Part shown: one piece after another, positions 11,114 through 22,171 of the stretch
How positions within the stretch are numbered: the stretch's first letter is position 1
Layout: each line of letters begins with the position of its first letter
NCBI GenBank assembly: GCA_027886185.1
Contig: WOAB01000568.1
Coordinates: 3,472,001 to 3,536,000 of the forward strand
DNA: 64,000 nucleotides
Source of the DNA: Rheum nobile
Taxonomy: Eukaryota > Streptophyta > Magnoliopsida > Caryophyllales > Polygonaceae
Reading direction: 5' to 3'
Program-made: the position numbers and the translations under genes
The notes under the pieces: generated by a model
Databases searched by the model: none
What the model saw: only the letters and a program-made list of their open reading frames with translations
What the model was told of the DNA's origin: nothing

Positions 11114-12283
11114 AATAAATGAGTCACCCAATTCATACCCTTCTTCCTTGGATACTTTGACTGCTTCTGTTTCTCTACCCCTTCATCAGCAAGCAGCCGA
11201 TTATGATGAGCTGTCTATGCAGGAATTCATTCTTTTTGATGATAGTGTCAAGGTAGTTGACCTACTAATTCGTTATTAACATCTCCTAGCTGCTCTGTCA
11301 AGCTGGTAGCTCTTACGCTTAGAGCTCACCATTAACCTGGAGTCCTATTATTAGGATACCTTTTGTTTCTTATAATCGCTTGTCGGATTTCAATTAGGTT
11401 GATTATTTGATTCAACTGTGAGCCAACAAGATTAGATATGCAAATCTGTATGTTTGGACTGACAAGTTTCAACTAGTCCTTACATGTGTCATTTTTCTTG
11501 CTGTCTAGGATCTGAAGAATTTGATAACTCAGTTGTATTCAGCAGCAGAGTATTTTGAACTTTCTTACACCAACGATGACCAGAAACAGATGTAAGTTGC
11601 ATTTTGGTTATTACTGGTTGATGTGCTTCTAATGCCTGAGTTTTAGGAGTATTTTTCCAAATATGCAGAGTGGTTGAAACGTTAAAGGATTATACTATTA
11701 AGGCTCTGGTGAACACAGTGGACCATTTGGGTTTTGTGACGTACAAGGTTAATGATGTCATAGATGAAAAGGTTAAAGAGGTATCAGGGACGGAGCTTCT
11801 TGTCTCATGTATTGAACAGGTATTGTGCATTTTCATTTGATTTTGTGTTCATGTATTGAATTCAAATTTTCAGTTAAGCATTCTTTCTTGCCAAATTTTT
11901 GGGTGAAACAGGCGAGGGACACATTCTACGCTTGTTTAGAGAAAGAATCCAAGAAGCGATCCACTGAAATTGCTTATGTGGGACTCCTTTACCCGATCGA
12001 TTGCAAGAAATCTAGGGTTCAATATGAGAATGCCTGTCGACCTTCTTGGGTAATGAATTTAGGTTTCAAACCATTTCTGATTATTGGTGAATCCTTCAGT
12101 AGCTTATCTTGTTTCGATTTCCCGGCTTCAATTTGTGTGTTTGAATTTGTGTTTGGTGCTGCGTAGGTGAAGCACTTTGACAGACAATACTGCTCTAAAA
12201 AAAGAGTTGAAAGACTCTTGGATGACAATGATTCCAAGAGAGGTGCATTTTCTGGAGGATTTTTATTTTGGCTATCCTCATAA
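11114..12283 (+). pseudogene. Chimeric Abi-like / COA6-like exon set captured by CACTA
   Basis: Five exons with GT-AG boundaries form one continuous frame: about 11114-11252, 11509-11591, 11669-11819, 11913-12049 and 12167-12283 (stop TAA). Exons 1-3 match the N-terminal region of plant Abi-like proteins, subunits of the SCAR/WAVE actin-nucleation complex (YDELSMQEFILFDDSVK, LYSAAEYFELSYTNDDQKQ, TIKALVNTVDHLGFVTYK). Exons 4-5 match the cytochrome c oxidase assembly factor COA6 (ARDTFYACLEKESKK, then CKKSRVQYENACRPSW and VKHFDRQYC with Cys spaced CX10C). The 93-bp intron 11820-11912 joins the two sources at phase 0. The Abi-like start region and the C-terminal parts of both genes are missing. 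Intact genes presumably exist elsewhere. Whether this copy is transcribed is unknown, so I label it a gene-fragment fusion. Confidence 0.8.
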
Positions 12284-13116
12284 TTGCATATGTGAAGAAG
12301 TGCTCACTTTAAGCCATCCCTTAATTTCACATTCATACTTTTGTCTAGTTTCATGACATGAGGATGTTTATTTTTTGGTTTCATCCCTTCTGTTGGCAGC
12401 TGTGTAAATGGTAATAAACATAAATTAGAGGATTTTTTCATAAACACCGGTATCCTTGTGTAAATGCTAATTATTCAATATATATGCTTATGAGCTTCTA
12501 TTCTCTGTTTTTCCTACACAACTTGTACTCATCACAAATTTATTATCTTGCTCTTTTTTATGCCTATGTACTGTCTTCTTTATTTTCATACATTATTAAG
12601 ACAATTATTGCATTTTCATAGTCAGATTCCCAACTAATGTATGTGAGTGCTACCTGCTATATCTTGATGTGTCATTGTTTTCCATTTATAAGATTAATGA
12701 TGTTGTTTATAATGCTTAATGTAGTACTTAGCACATTCATCGCAAAGATACAACAAGGAGCATATCTTGGAAGTAATAGAGGAATGTCTTCAATATCTCT
12801 AACCTATTTTTGAGTTGGAGTTGAACTTGCCCACAACATAGGAGCTAAAAGCATAGAGTTGGAGTTGAACTTGCATGCCCCCCAGCATAAGAGCTAAAAG
12901 CATATATGTATGTATGTTGAGAGAGCTTTTTGACTATCTATAACTAGTATATTTTGTTAACATTTTATTATATATAATTTATATATGGATTATTTGATGT
13001 GATTTTGCTCTACACTGTTGTAGCATTTTGTGTGAAATACAATGACGTAAACAGGTGGTATAATATATAGCTGAATGGGTATTGTAAGAAAATATTTAAA
13101 AAATTAAAAAATAAAT

Positions 13117-13372
13117 ATCATACCGGTTATTTTAATAACCGATATGTAACAGACAAGGAGGTAGGTACCGGTTTTTCACATAACCGGTATCGACAATAAA
13201 TAATTTTAAAAAAAGCAAAAATAAATATAGGGATACCAGTTATTTAAATAACCGGTATCCGTGTCCCTGCTTCATACCGGTTTGTGAAAAACCGGTATAC
13301 GGAGCAGGATTTCGGCTCATCTTAGACCGGAACCATAACCGGTATCCATTTCAGTAAAAAACCGGTATTAGA
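13117..13372. repeat. CACTA right subterminal repeats (ACCGGTTAT motif)
   Basis: Many copies of ACCGGTTATTT, AACCGATAT and AAAACCGGTAT, matching the left end in type and in inverted arrangement. Confidence 0.85.
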
Positions 13373-13391
13373 TGGCATTTTTGTACTAGTG

Positions 13392-13849
13392 TCATTTCTT
13401 GGTATTCTTTTACCTTTTCTTTTCTGATGTTCTTGCTGATTCTACATATTGGGTTTTTTTCTAATTATGCGTGATCTTTTAATATATCGTTTGGCTTTTG
13501 TGATGTGTATGTTTCTGCTTTCTAACATTGACCAATTTGGTAAATGCTTATGGATGAAATCAGTATATCTTCTTCTATTATTTAGGTTGGTTTGTGACTC
13601 TAGACCAATCATATTTGCTCCGAGATCAAAACTGTTGGGATATAACATTCTATATCTTTGAAGGTGTATCTTTTTTCTTGGTATATTTGATGTAGCTTTT
13701 GTTGGGTTCTAAATCTTATTGGCTGATGACTTCGTATGGTGTTTTGTTTAATAACTATCTTATTTTTTTGTCATTTTTTGGGTGATTACAGTCGGTGAAT
13801 GTACATGGTTGTTTCTATGTGTGAAGAAATGAGGTATTGCATTTTCGGC
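13392..13849. other. Spacer between CACTA and second LINE
   Basis: AT-rich, no gene recognised. The truncation point of the following LINE is not sharply visible and may lie anywhere from about 13780 to 13860. Confidence 0.4.
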
Positions 13850-16628
13850 ATGTAGGAGATCACCATTCCTTGCTTTCTTGCCCCAAAAAGAAGAGCTTTC
13901 AAATACTGCAATGCCTGGTCTATGCATCTAGATTATCTTCAAACTGTGGCCTATCACTGGAGTAGAGAAGTTTATGGAGTTCCCATGTTTACCTTGACTA
14001 CTAGACTCAAGATGCTCAAGATTCCCCTGCGCAAATTACATTTAAGATCAATTGATGCTGATGAAGAAGCAATTAGAAGTCTTCACATAAAGCTGGGAGC
14101 TATTCAGACTGATAGACAAGCTAGACCCAATGACATTATTCTTCTTGAAGTTGAAGAAGCCACACTCAAGATTTTGAGAGAGACAATTTGCTTGAGAAAT
14201 AACAAGCTTCAATAGAGTGTCAAGCTTCATTGGCTTCAGTTTCAAGATCAAAGTAGCAGCTACTTCTACAACTCCATCAGAATCATAAGAAGAATAAATG
14301 ACATTGCTAGCATTGCTGATGAATTGGGCAACATACTAACAGAACAAGGGCATATTAGGCTTCATGTCATTGAACATTTCAAATTCTGGTTTGGAACAGA
14401 AGGATCCCACATGCCTTGTGAACAAAGAGTCTTTGATGAAGGTCCCACTACTGATATGCATGACAACAATGTCATGATTCAACCATTCATAAGGGAAGAA
14501 GTAAAAATGCTCTCTTTAATGTGAGCAACATTAAGGCCCCTGGACCAGATGGGTTTGGCTCTAAATTTTTCGAGGATAGCTGGGCAATTGTTGGTAAAGA
14601 CTTCACAAATGTTGTTATGGACTTCTTTGAAAAAGGCAGAATGCTTAAGCAAATAGGTTGTGCAACTATTGTACTCATTGCAAAAGTTGATCAACCAAAC
14701 ATCATTCATGACTACAGACCTATTGCCTATTGCTCAGTCATCTATAAAGTGATCACAAAACTGATTGTTTCTAGGTTGCAAGTTGTGCTTCCCAAACTGA
14801 TCAACAATGTACAAGGAGCCTTCATCAAAGGAAGGTCCATCAGGCATAACATTGCTATTTGTCAAGGCATTTTCAAAGGGTTTTCCAAAAAATATACAAG
14901 CCCTTGCTGTGCCCTTAAGATTGACTTAAGAAAGGCCTATGACACAGTGAATTGGCAGTTTCTCCTCCAAGCTCTGTAGGGATTTGGCTTTCATCCAAGA
15001 ATGATAAATTGTATTAGAGAATGTGTCACTAATAGTTCTTTCACTATCAGCTTTGGTGGAGAACTTGTGGGATTTGTTCAAGGGAAAAGAGGTCTGAAGC
15101 AAGGAGATCCACTGGCGCCATATTTGTTTGTCCTTGTTATGGAATACTTCACTAGGCTCATGTCTTTCAGAACCAAAGAATTGGCCTTCAAATTTCATCC
15201 ACAATGTGCCAGACTGAGGTTGTCCCACTTATGCTTTGCTAATGACCTCTTCTTGTTCACTCATGGTAGTCTCTCCTCTCTACAAACTGTAAAACACATC
15301 TTGGATGAATTCTGCAACACTAGTGGAATGAGCATCAACAACAACAAGTCCAAAGTCTTCTTTGCTGGTATGGGGATTAATGCTGAAGAGGAAGCACTTG
15401 ACATCCTTGGTATGGAGAAAGGCAACCTTTCAGTCACTTACCTTGGCATCCCACTTTGCAGCAGGAAAGCCATGGTGAAGGATTATAAATCGCTGATTTC
15501 CAAGATTACTTCAAAGGTCAATTGTTGGGCCTCTAGGAACCTGTCATATGCTGGAAGACTGCAGCTCGTTACTGTAGTGCTGTATGGAGTGCTTAACTAC
15601 TGGTGCAAAGTGTTCATTCTCCCAAAAAATATCATCAAGACTATCACAACTTCAATGAGAAACTTTATGTGGTATGGCTGCAATGAGGGCAGAAAGTCAC
15701 CTATTGCATGGAGCACAGTGTGTAGGCCAAAGGATGAAGGTGGCCTGGGACTGAAGGAGGTGTTGTCTTGGAACAAAACTGCAATCACAGAGCTCATCTA
15801 TGACATTCTCAACTTGATAAGAACCACCAGCTTCTAGGAAATCAGGAAAAAAGGCATAGATAGTGCCATATGGGCTGCTTTGTTGACAGTCAGAGATGAT
15901 ATTATTAAGCACTTTAATGCAGGCAGTGCAACTGTGATCAACTCTAGAGGAGGCAAGTTTGACAGTAAGAGCTTCTATGATGCAGTTAGACAGAGAGGAC
16001 CTGATGCTTAGTGGAATAGATGGATATGGGGTAAACTGGTGACTCCTAGAACATTTTTCACTTGCTGGATGGCTATCCATGGAGGCATGTACACCAGAGA
16101 TAAACTGAAAGCATTTGGTATGATCCAAGATGACATCTGCACCTTTTGCAAAAGCAGTGCAGAGACTAGTGAGCATCTTTGGTTCCAATGTCAGTATTCT
16201 AAGGAAGTATTGAAGAAAGTACTGACATGGGGTAAGATAGGAAGAAGGCACAACAACATCAAGGAATGGATTGTTTGAAGGAATGGATTGTTTGTATGGA
16301 GAAGATGAAGGGGAAAAAGTCCTTAAAGTTTGCTTTCTGGACCTGCTGCATCACAACTACCATTTACTACATTTGGAGGCCGGTGTAGGAATTTGCTCAT
16401 TTTCCAAGATAAAATGTGTAGTGCGAAAGAATGATCAATCATGATTGTTAATCATGTTAGAAATTGTACTAAATCTAGATGGTATGGAGAGAAGAGAGAT
16501 AAGAAAGTGGCTTGAAAGAGTGGGGATTATGATGCATTCCTTGTAACACCTAGGCTCTCCTAGAATTTTGTAAGTTTTTTCGGCTTACCATGAATGAAAA
16601 TCTTATAACCTTTTCATTCAAAAAAAAA
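13850..16628 (+). mobile_element. Second L1-type LINE, 5'-truncated, poly(A) tail
   Basis: Starts within the end of the endonuclease domain (RRAFKYCNAW, then W...YGVPMFTLTTRLKMLK) and runs through RT and the zf-RVT finger to a short poly(A) at 16620-16628. I could not find a convincing target duplication, so the exact 5' end is uncertain. It is a different lineage from the LINE at 6.2 kb. Confidence 0.85.
13880..16278 (+). pseudogene. LINE ORF2 remnant: reverse transcriptase and zf-RVT
   Basis: Reads SNIKAPGPDGFGSKFF (14521), DYRPIAYCSVIYKVITK, AFIKGRSIRHNIAI, motif A LKIDLRKAYDTVNW (about 14920), RGLKQGDPLAPYLF (about 15090), motif C CFANDLFLF (about 15232-15258; ADD changed to AND), GMSINNNKSKVFF, YLGIPLCSRK and YAGRLQLV. 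After a stop at about 15835-15837 it continues with GGKFDSKSFYDAV and the finger CTFCKSSAETSEHLWFQC (about 16138-16191). Stops at 14213-14215, 14521-14523, 14977-14979, 15835 and 16009 and frameshifts near 14215-14520 break it. No RNase H domain is seen after the finger. Confidence 0.9.
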
Positions 16629-16999
16629 TGCGCGTGGATATATTACTTCCGGTTGGTTATCTTTTGAAGTTATTTCATTTTCTAAAAATTGGTTATTTTC
16701 ATTTTAGTGTTTTTTTTTAGGTTGAGTATAGTTGAATATATAGTGATGTCATGCTTTCCTATTTGAATGATAATTCTTCAATTTAGTATAACTGATTTGG
16801 ATGATACCTCATTATAGGCACCAGAAACCCTACTTTGATCGGAGGATAATCCTGAGGGTATATGTATTCGAGGGTGCATAAAATCAAGGAATAAAGATTT
16901 TGCCACGTGCACATTGAAAAATGAAAGAGCTTTAGCTATCTTTGTTTAATATTGACGAATAAATGATAAATAAAGAACACAGAAAAGCTAAATGAAATA
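16629..16999. other. Short spacer before the mariner element
   Basis: AT-rich sequence with no gene seen. It ends with the TA target dinucleotide at 16998-16999. Confidence 0.5.
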
Positions 17000-17376
17000 C
17001 TCCCTCTGTCCCGAAAAGATTGTCCTAAAGGACTAAAAGTTCTTCAATTAAGAAAATTAACAAAGTACAAGTTGTAATTAATGCTGCTACAATGCAATCT
17101 GTGGTAAATTACCACAGATGAGTTTACATCCAATAAAATCAAAGCATTAGAAAGCACACGGATCCACTTTCCAAATTTTGGGGACTTAAGACATAATTGC
17201 CCCTAAACAATCTCTGCAAGTTTTGGGGACTTAAGACATAATTGCTCTTAAACAGAGTATAAAGGGGATTACAGAGGAGTGCAAGGGATTTACAGAGAAT
17301 TTACATTCAAAGCTTCACTAAAAATTCAGAGCAAAACAGAGAGAATAATCACTCTACATCACAGCCTGGTGGTGTC

Positions 17377-18954
17377 ATGGCCTCAGATTTTGACTTAAAT
17401 GAAGCTCCACTTCCAGATGAGTACATTTATGATGGAGAAGAGTTCGAAGAACTCAATGGGTCAGCAGGGGACATGGAACAAGATGAACATAGTTTTGATC
17501 TCAACCAGGAACCAGGAGATGAAGAGGGACAATCATCAGAAGCAGAGCACAACACAGAGGCAACACAACATCATCAGCCAACACAAAATACCAGGATCAA
17601 CAGTGATAAAAAAATACACATATTGAATGCTCTGCTTACGAGATCTAAAGATGGACAATTACCACAGGGTGCAATAAAGGAAGTTGCACAAGAGTTCAAC
17701 ATGTCAACAAGGTGCATAGGCAGACTTTGGAACACAGCCAAGAAGCAACATAATGCACACCAAAGGTACAATCTAAGCACAAAATATCACAAATGTGGTA
17801 GAAAAGGAATTCAAGTAAAGATGGATTCAATCACAGCACTGAGCATGAGAGACAGGTCATGCATTAGAGACTTAGCTAGCAAGCTTAGTATTTCAAAGAC
17901 CAAAGTGCATAGGATGATCAAGCAAGGTACAATAATGCCACATACAAATCCACTCCATCCTGGTTTGAGTGAGGGACATAAGAAGGTTAGGTTGGATTGG
18001 GTACTGAAGTTACTACAAGGGGATACTGTAGAAGCTAAGTCAGTGTATTATCCAATGTTTGATTTTGTACATTTGGATGAGAAGTGGTTTTTTCTATCAA
18101 AGAAATCACAGAGAGTATATCTAGCACAGAATGAAAGGGGCAAGTACAGAGCTGCAAATTCATCTAAATTCATTCCCAAAGTTATGTTCACTGCAGTTGT
18201 AACAAGGCCTAGATTTGATGCAGAGGGACAGTGCATTTTTTATGGGAAGATAGGAATCTTTCCATTCACATATCAACAAGCAGCAAAAAGGTCATCCAAA
18301 AATAGAGAGAAGGGGACACTAGTTACAAAGCTAGTTGAATCAGTCAACAAGCAAGTGACAAGGAACATGTTGATAAACCAAATCATTCCAGCAATCAAGG
18401 CAAAATGGCCACAAGATGGAGCTCAAAGAGTTATATTCATACAACAAGACAATGCAAGGGCCCATATAACTCAACGAGATCCAGAATGGCAATAGGTATA
18501 CATTCAGGATGGATTCACTTTCATAATAATACAACAGCCAGCTAATAGTCCAGATGTAAACATCTTAGATCTAGGATTTTTCAGAAGCATTCAGTCACTC
18601 ATGCACAAGAAGATGCCAAAAAGTATTGATCATATGGTACAAGCAGTGCATGAAGCATTTTTTGAATTGGCCCCTACAACTCTAAGAGATGTGTGGATGA
18701 CACTATAATTTGTTATGAATGAAATACTTAAATGCAAGGGAGGCAATGAGTATGATATGCCACATGTAAACAAGAAGAGATTAATGGCTCAGGGGAATCT
18801 ACCAAGAGAGATCAAGGCACCTATGTGGGCTATCATAGAAGCATGGGACATAGTGCATGGGGGTGCACAACAATCAGATCAACCAGGAACATCAATAGCA
18901 GGCCAACAGAGTCAACAAGGGACAACAATATATGAAGATCAAGACAGTGAATAA
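17377..18954 (+). pseudogene. Mariner-like transposase, DD39D, two nonsense codons
   Basis: The predicted protein is about 525 residues. The N-terminal 85 residues are acidic (DLNEAPLPDEYIYDGEEFEE). Helix-turn-helix DNA-binding regions follow (KEVAQEFNMSTRCIGRLW; RDLASKLSISKTKVHRMIK). Catalytic residues are Asp234 in HLDEKWFF, Asp358 in QQDNARAHI and Asp398 in NILDLGFF; the last two are separated by 39 residues, the plant-type DD39D triad. The frame is broken by TAG at 18493-18495 (codon 373, between the second and third Asp) and TAA at 18706-18708. No frameshift is seen, so only two point changes inactivate it. The start at 17377 is the first ATG after the left end that opens this frame. Confidence 0.92.
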
Positions 18955-19172
18955 GCACTTGAAGACAATCAGTTTATTTAGCAATATATGACAAAGATTG
19001 AATATTTTGTATATAGAGCAATCTTAGGAGGTAAAGTAACATATTTTGTCTAGCTTAAGTATATTTTTTTAGGTCAGAAAGCTGTTATTTGAAGCAGGAA
19101 ATTGTAAGGTAGCAAGAACTTGTATAATTTTGTAAACAAGCACAAGTAATGGCACAACAATGACAATGCATT

Positions 19173-20020
19173 TCTCAGATGTCCATATTACCCTCATAGA
19201 CACAAACCCAATCACAATACCTTAGCATACACATAAGCATCAATCAGTCATTTGACTGTGTTCCTATGACACACTAAGACAGTGAACATGCAGGGAAAGC
19301 ATCTCAGTTTCAAGACTTCACCATAGATAGACTCAAGAGAATAAAACAGAACATAATTATGTAGCACCCCAATAGAAACAAAGCAATAGAAGCACACAGA
19401 TCAACAAGACAATAACACCACCAATCACAAGAGCTTTTAGACCTTTAGGACAAACCAGAAAAAGGAAACAATGAATCTCAATTGTATTAAGACTTCACAA
19501 TTGTAGATTTTCTCATATGTCCCCATAGCCATCATAGACACAAGACCAATCACAAGACCTTAACATACACATAGGCATCAGTCAATCACATGTGAAAGTG
19601 TTCCTATGGCACATTAAGGCAGTGATATTAAAGGTCTTGCATCTCAGTGTTAAGACTTCATCATTGAAATGCACAAATAATCTCAGATGTCCCCATAACC
19701 CTCATAGACACAAGACCAATCACAAGACTTAACATACACATAAGCAACAATCAACCACATGTAAAAGTGTTCCTATGGCACATTAAGGCAGTGACATTAA
19801 AGGTATTGCATCTCAATTTCAAGACTTCATCATTGAAATGCATAAATAATCTCGGATGTCCCCATAACCCTCATAGATACAATACCAATCACAATACCTT
19901 AACATACACATAAGCATCAATCAATTACATGTGACACAATGTTGCTATGGCACATTAAGACAGTGAGTATAAAGGTTTTGCATCTCAGTTATATTGCATC
20001 ATCACCGATAACCTAACTGA
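19173..20020. repeat. 169-bp tandem repeats inside the mariner element
   Basis: Units begin at the TCTCAGATGTCC-type motif at 19173, 19511, 19681 and 19850. The last two steps are 170 and 169 bp, and the 338-bp first step is twice 169 with a degenerate unit between. Each unit contains CTCATAGACACAAGACCAAT, AACATACACATAAGCATCA and GTTCCTATGGCACATTAAG. It is non-coding. Confidence 0.85.
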
Positions 20021-20358
20021 TCAATCCAACATCTCACTCAACAACAATGAACAATCCAATATAAGAGTACATGCATAAGATCAATCCAACTTCCAAGCAT
20101 GCATCAGAGTACATCATATGATCAATATAAGGTTTTGCAGTCACAATGTAACAGAGAGTCAACAAAAAAACAGAACACCAACACCAAAACACTGCAAATT
20201 ATCAGCATACATAATCCAACATCAGAACAACAAATCCAGAATCAATCCAATGTCTCAGTCAACAGCACAACAAACTCATTCAACAACATGCATAATTCAT
20301 AGCAATAATATCAGCAAAAGTACCCAAAAATAAACAACTTAACAAGAGTGAGACTTAG

Positions 20359-20709
20359 CTAAACATCAGAATCAGAGGCAACATCACCATCATCGGGGAC
20401 GATTCTTCTGTCAGAAGACTGAACCGCAGCTTCATCGTCAGGGGAATCAGGGATTACAATAATCGCAGGGGAATCAGCGAGGACATCAATCTCAGGGGTA
20501 TCGGGGAGCACAACGATCTCTGGGGGCTCAGACCATATCATCCCCTCCACAGTTTCCTCTGAGCCAACAGGAGTGTAGCTGTGATTCCCATGACAATCGC
20601 CACCCCAGTCGCACTGTGGAGCTTTAGAGCAAGCAGCAAAAAGACAATCATCAGAACTCAAGGTCCCATCGGACTTAAATAGGTCCGAATCACCCATAAA
20701 TGCAAACAA
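20359..20709 (-). CDS. Small acidic ORF, antisense inside the mariner element
   Basis: 116 codons from ATG 20707-20709; a second ATG at 20695-20697 gives MGDSDLF. The protein starts with a Ser/Asp segment and a Cys-containing stretch (CLFAACSKAPQCDWGGDCHG). It then has a repeated acidic-hydrophobic motif, PPEIVVLPDTPEIDVL, SPAIIVIPDSP, which resembles SUMO-interacting VIVIPD-type motifs, and a C-terminal Asp-rich tail. The frame points toward the transposase end. On its upstream side (20898-21075) the minus strand has AAACCCTAAACCC telo-boxes and CT/GA repeats typical of plant promoters. I do not recognise a family. It could be a second element gene, a captured exon, or a chance ORF. Confidence 0.5.
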   Translation of the reverse strand: MFAFMGDSDLFKSDGTLSSDDCLFAACSKAPQCDWGGDCHGNHSYTPVGSEETVEGMIWSEPPEIVVLPDTPEIDVLADSPAIIVIPDSPDDEAAVQSSDRRIVPDDGDVASDSDV

Positions 20710-20897
20710 AAAATGGAACCCAGGGGACAGGGGTTTTCAGAGCACTCAAATATGAGATTTAGGGTTTTTTTTGGACGGGTTTTGGGAGATATGGATAGAT
20801 CTAGAGGAGGAGCAAGCTTTTTTAGTGTTTTGGGGACAGCCGGAGCAGATTAATCGCCGGCGAAACAGATCTGCAATAGAGTAAGATCTCAGATGAG

Positions 20898-21075
20898 TTA
20901 GGGTTTAGGGTTTCAGAGAGAGCTCATACGAGAGAGTAGAGAGCTCAGACAAGAGAATATAGAAGGAGAGTAAGGCACCTTAGAGCGAGAGCTCAGATGA
21001 GAGCTCTCATCTGAGAGCACAAATGAGAGCTCAGACGAGAGATGAGAAGAGAGCTCAGATGAGAGGGTTTCAGAG
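20898..21075 (-). promoter_or_regulatory. Telo-box and GA/CT-rich promoter-like sequence
   Basis: The minus strand carries AAACCCTAAACCCTAA (20898-20913) next to repeated CTCTCATCTGAGCTC-type units (20926-21075). Telo-boxes and CT-repeats are common near plant transcription starts. They lie upstream of the antisense ORF at 20359-20709. The function is inferred. Confidence 0.4.
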
Positions 21076-21656
21076 AGAATGAGAGAGCGGCGAGGTGAAT
21101 GAGAGAGTGAGATGAGATTAGGCTTTTAGGGTTAGGGGAGTTGGGCTAGGTAATTGGGTGAGATGAGATTAGGCCGAGTGGGTAATTGGGCTGGGTAGGT
21201 TAGTGGGTTAAGTAATGGGTTTAGGGTAGGTTAATATGGGTTAGAGATATTGGGTTAGGTTAAAATATGGGTTGGGTTTAGGTTAAAATATGAGTTTGGG
21301 TTAGTTTGGTTAAAAATATGGATTTGGGTTAAGTTAATGGATTTAGGAGTAGTTTGGTTAATTTTGTTAGTTTATTTAATTAATTAATTAGGTTAATGGA
21401 ATATGATTTATTAAGTTTTAGGTTATGGATAAAAATGATGGATATTAATGGAGTTTGAGATGGATGGAGATGGTAGGTGAGAATGATTGGATGTGTAAAG
21501 TAGGGAAAAAGAGATTGATATTTTGGATAAAAAATAAAATGAATAAGGATAATTTTGAAAAGAAAAGATGGATAGAAAATGAAATAAAGTGAAGTAGGAC
21601 AAAAAAAAAAGAAACGCTCAAACCGGAAACAGGAATATTATGGGACGGAGGGAGTA

Positions 21657-22053
21657 TTAAACAAAATATGAAGGATGAAAAATATAAATAAAAACAAGGA
21701 ATAGCTTACAGAATCATAAATGTTTTGATTTCTTGGTTGCATATTGAATAATCACAGCATACAGAATTACACATGCATGAGAATAAGAATATCTAAGGTA
21801 GGAGTACGTCGCTACCTCAGCCTACTCTTCTTCCGTACAAATTAATCCATATCTTTTGTTCGAAAAAATTATAAGCCAAACTTCCAGCCTTACATCCAAA
21901 TCCAAGAATCAATCAATAACTTCACAAAAGATTAAGAGATCGATCAAGAAAAGAGAAAGACATTAAAGAGAAGGTGTAGATGCTCGTCGACATCCCGTCA
22001 TGTCGAATATCGAACCCTACTGATCAACTTGCATGTAGATCAACTTAAAAAAC
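21657..22053 (-). other. Probable 3' exon/UTR and flank of the proline-rich protein gene
   Basis: Follows the putative 3' UTR intron acceptor at 22054. It is non-coding, T-rich on the minus strand, and ends at the mariner insertion (21654), which may be inserted close to the polyadenylation region. No clear AATAAA signal is seen. Confidence 0.4.
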
Positions 22054-22160
22054 CTGCAGCAAATCCAATACAAAAAAGTATTAATTACACATATGTATGG
22101 TGCATAGTGCAATTAATATAGTTGTGGTGTGTGTATATACAGAAATTAGAGAGAACTTAC
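22054..22160 (-). other. Putative 107-bp intron in the 3' UTR
   Basis: On the minus strand a strong donor, ACGTAAGTTC, lies 12 bases after the stop codon (intron from 22160 downward). A good acceptor, TTTGCTGCAG, ends at 22054. The intron is inferred from splice signals only. Confidence 0.5.
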
Positions 22161-22171
22161 GTAGGTTTAAT

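Larger units (their letters stand above)
9575..13391. mobile_element. Non-autonomous CACTA (En/Spm) element carrying host exons
   Basis: The right end, reverse-complemented, begins CACTAGTACAAAAATGCC; the left end begins TACTAGTACAAACGAC, with the first C changed to T. Both ends share ATCTAATACCGG just inside, giving an inverted repeat of about 30 bp. A 3-bp TCA duplication flanks it (9572-9574 and 13392-13394), as expected for CACTA. Both ends carry subterminal ACCGGTTAT-type repeats. No transposase is present. The interior holds exon pieces from at least two nuclear genes and one unidentified segment, so it is a transduplicating CACTA element. Confidence 0.92.
17000..21654 (+). mobile_element. 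Full-length plant mariner-like element
   Basis: The left end is CTCCCTCTGTCCC and the right end, reverse-complemented, is CTCCCTCCGTCCC: a 13-bp terminal inverted repeat with one mismatch, flanked by TA on both sides (16998-16999 and 21655-21656). This is the plant Tc1/mariner (Stowaway-related) terminus. The 4.65-kb body carries the transposase remnant in its left third, a tandem repeat block, and an antisense ORF with its own promoter-like sequence at the right. That is long for a mariner element, although plant members are often several kb. Confidence 0.93.

Noticed and set aside
13392..13849. Target duplication for the second LINE near ATGCG at 13467
   Set aside because: The match to the sequence after the poly(A) (ATGCGCGTGG) is short and gapped; not convincing.
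20898..21250. Interstitial telomere repeat
   Set aside because: Only two adjacent TTTAGGG copies and scattered GGGTTA motifs; better read as telo-boxes and low-complexity sequence in the mariner element.
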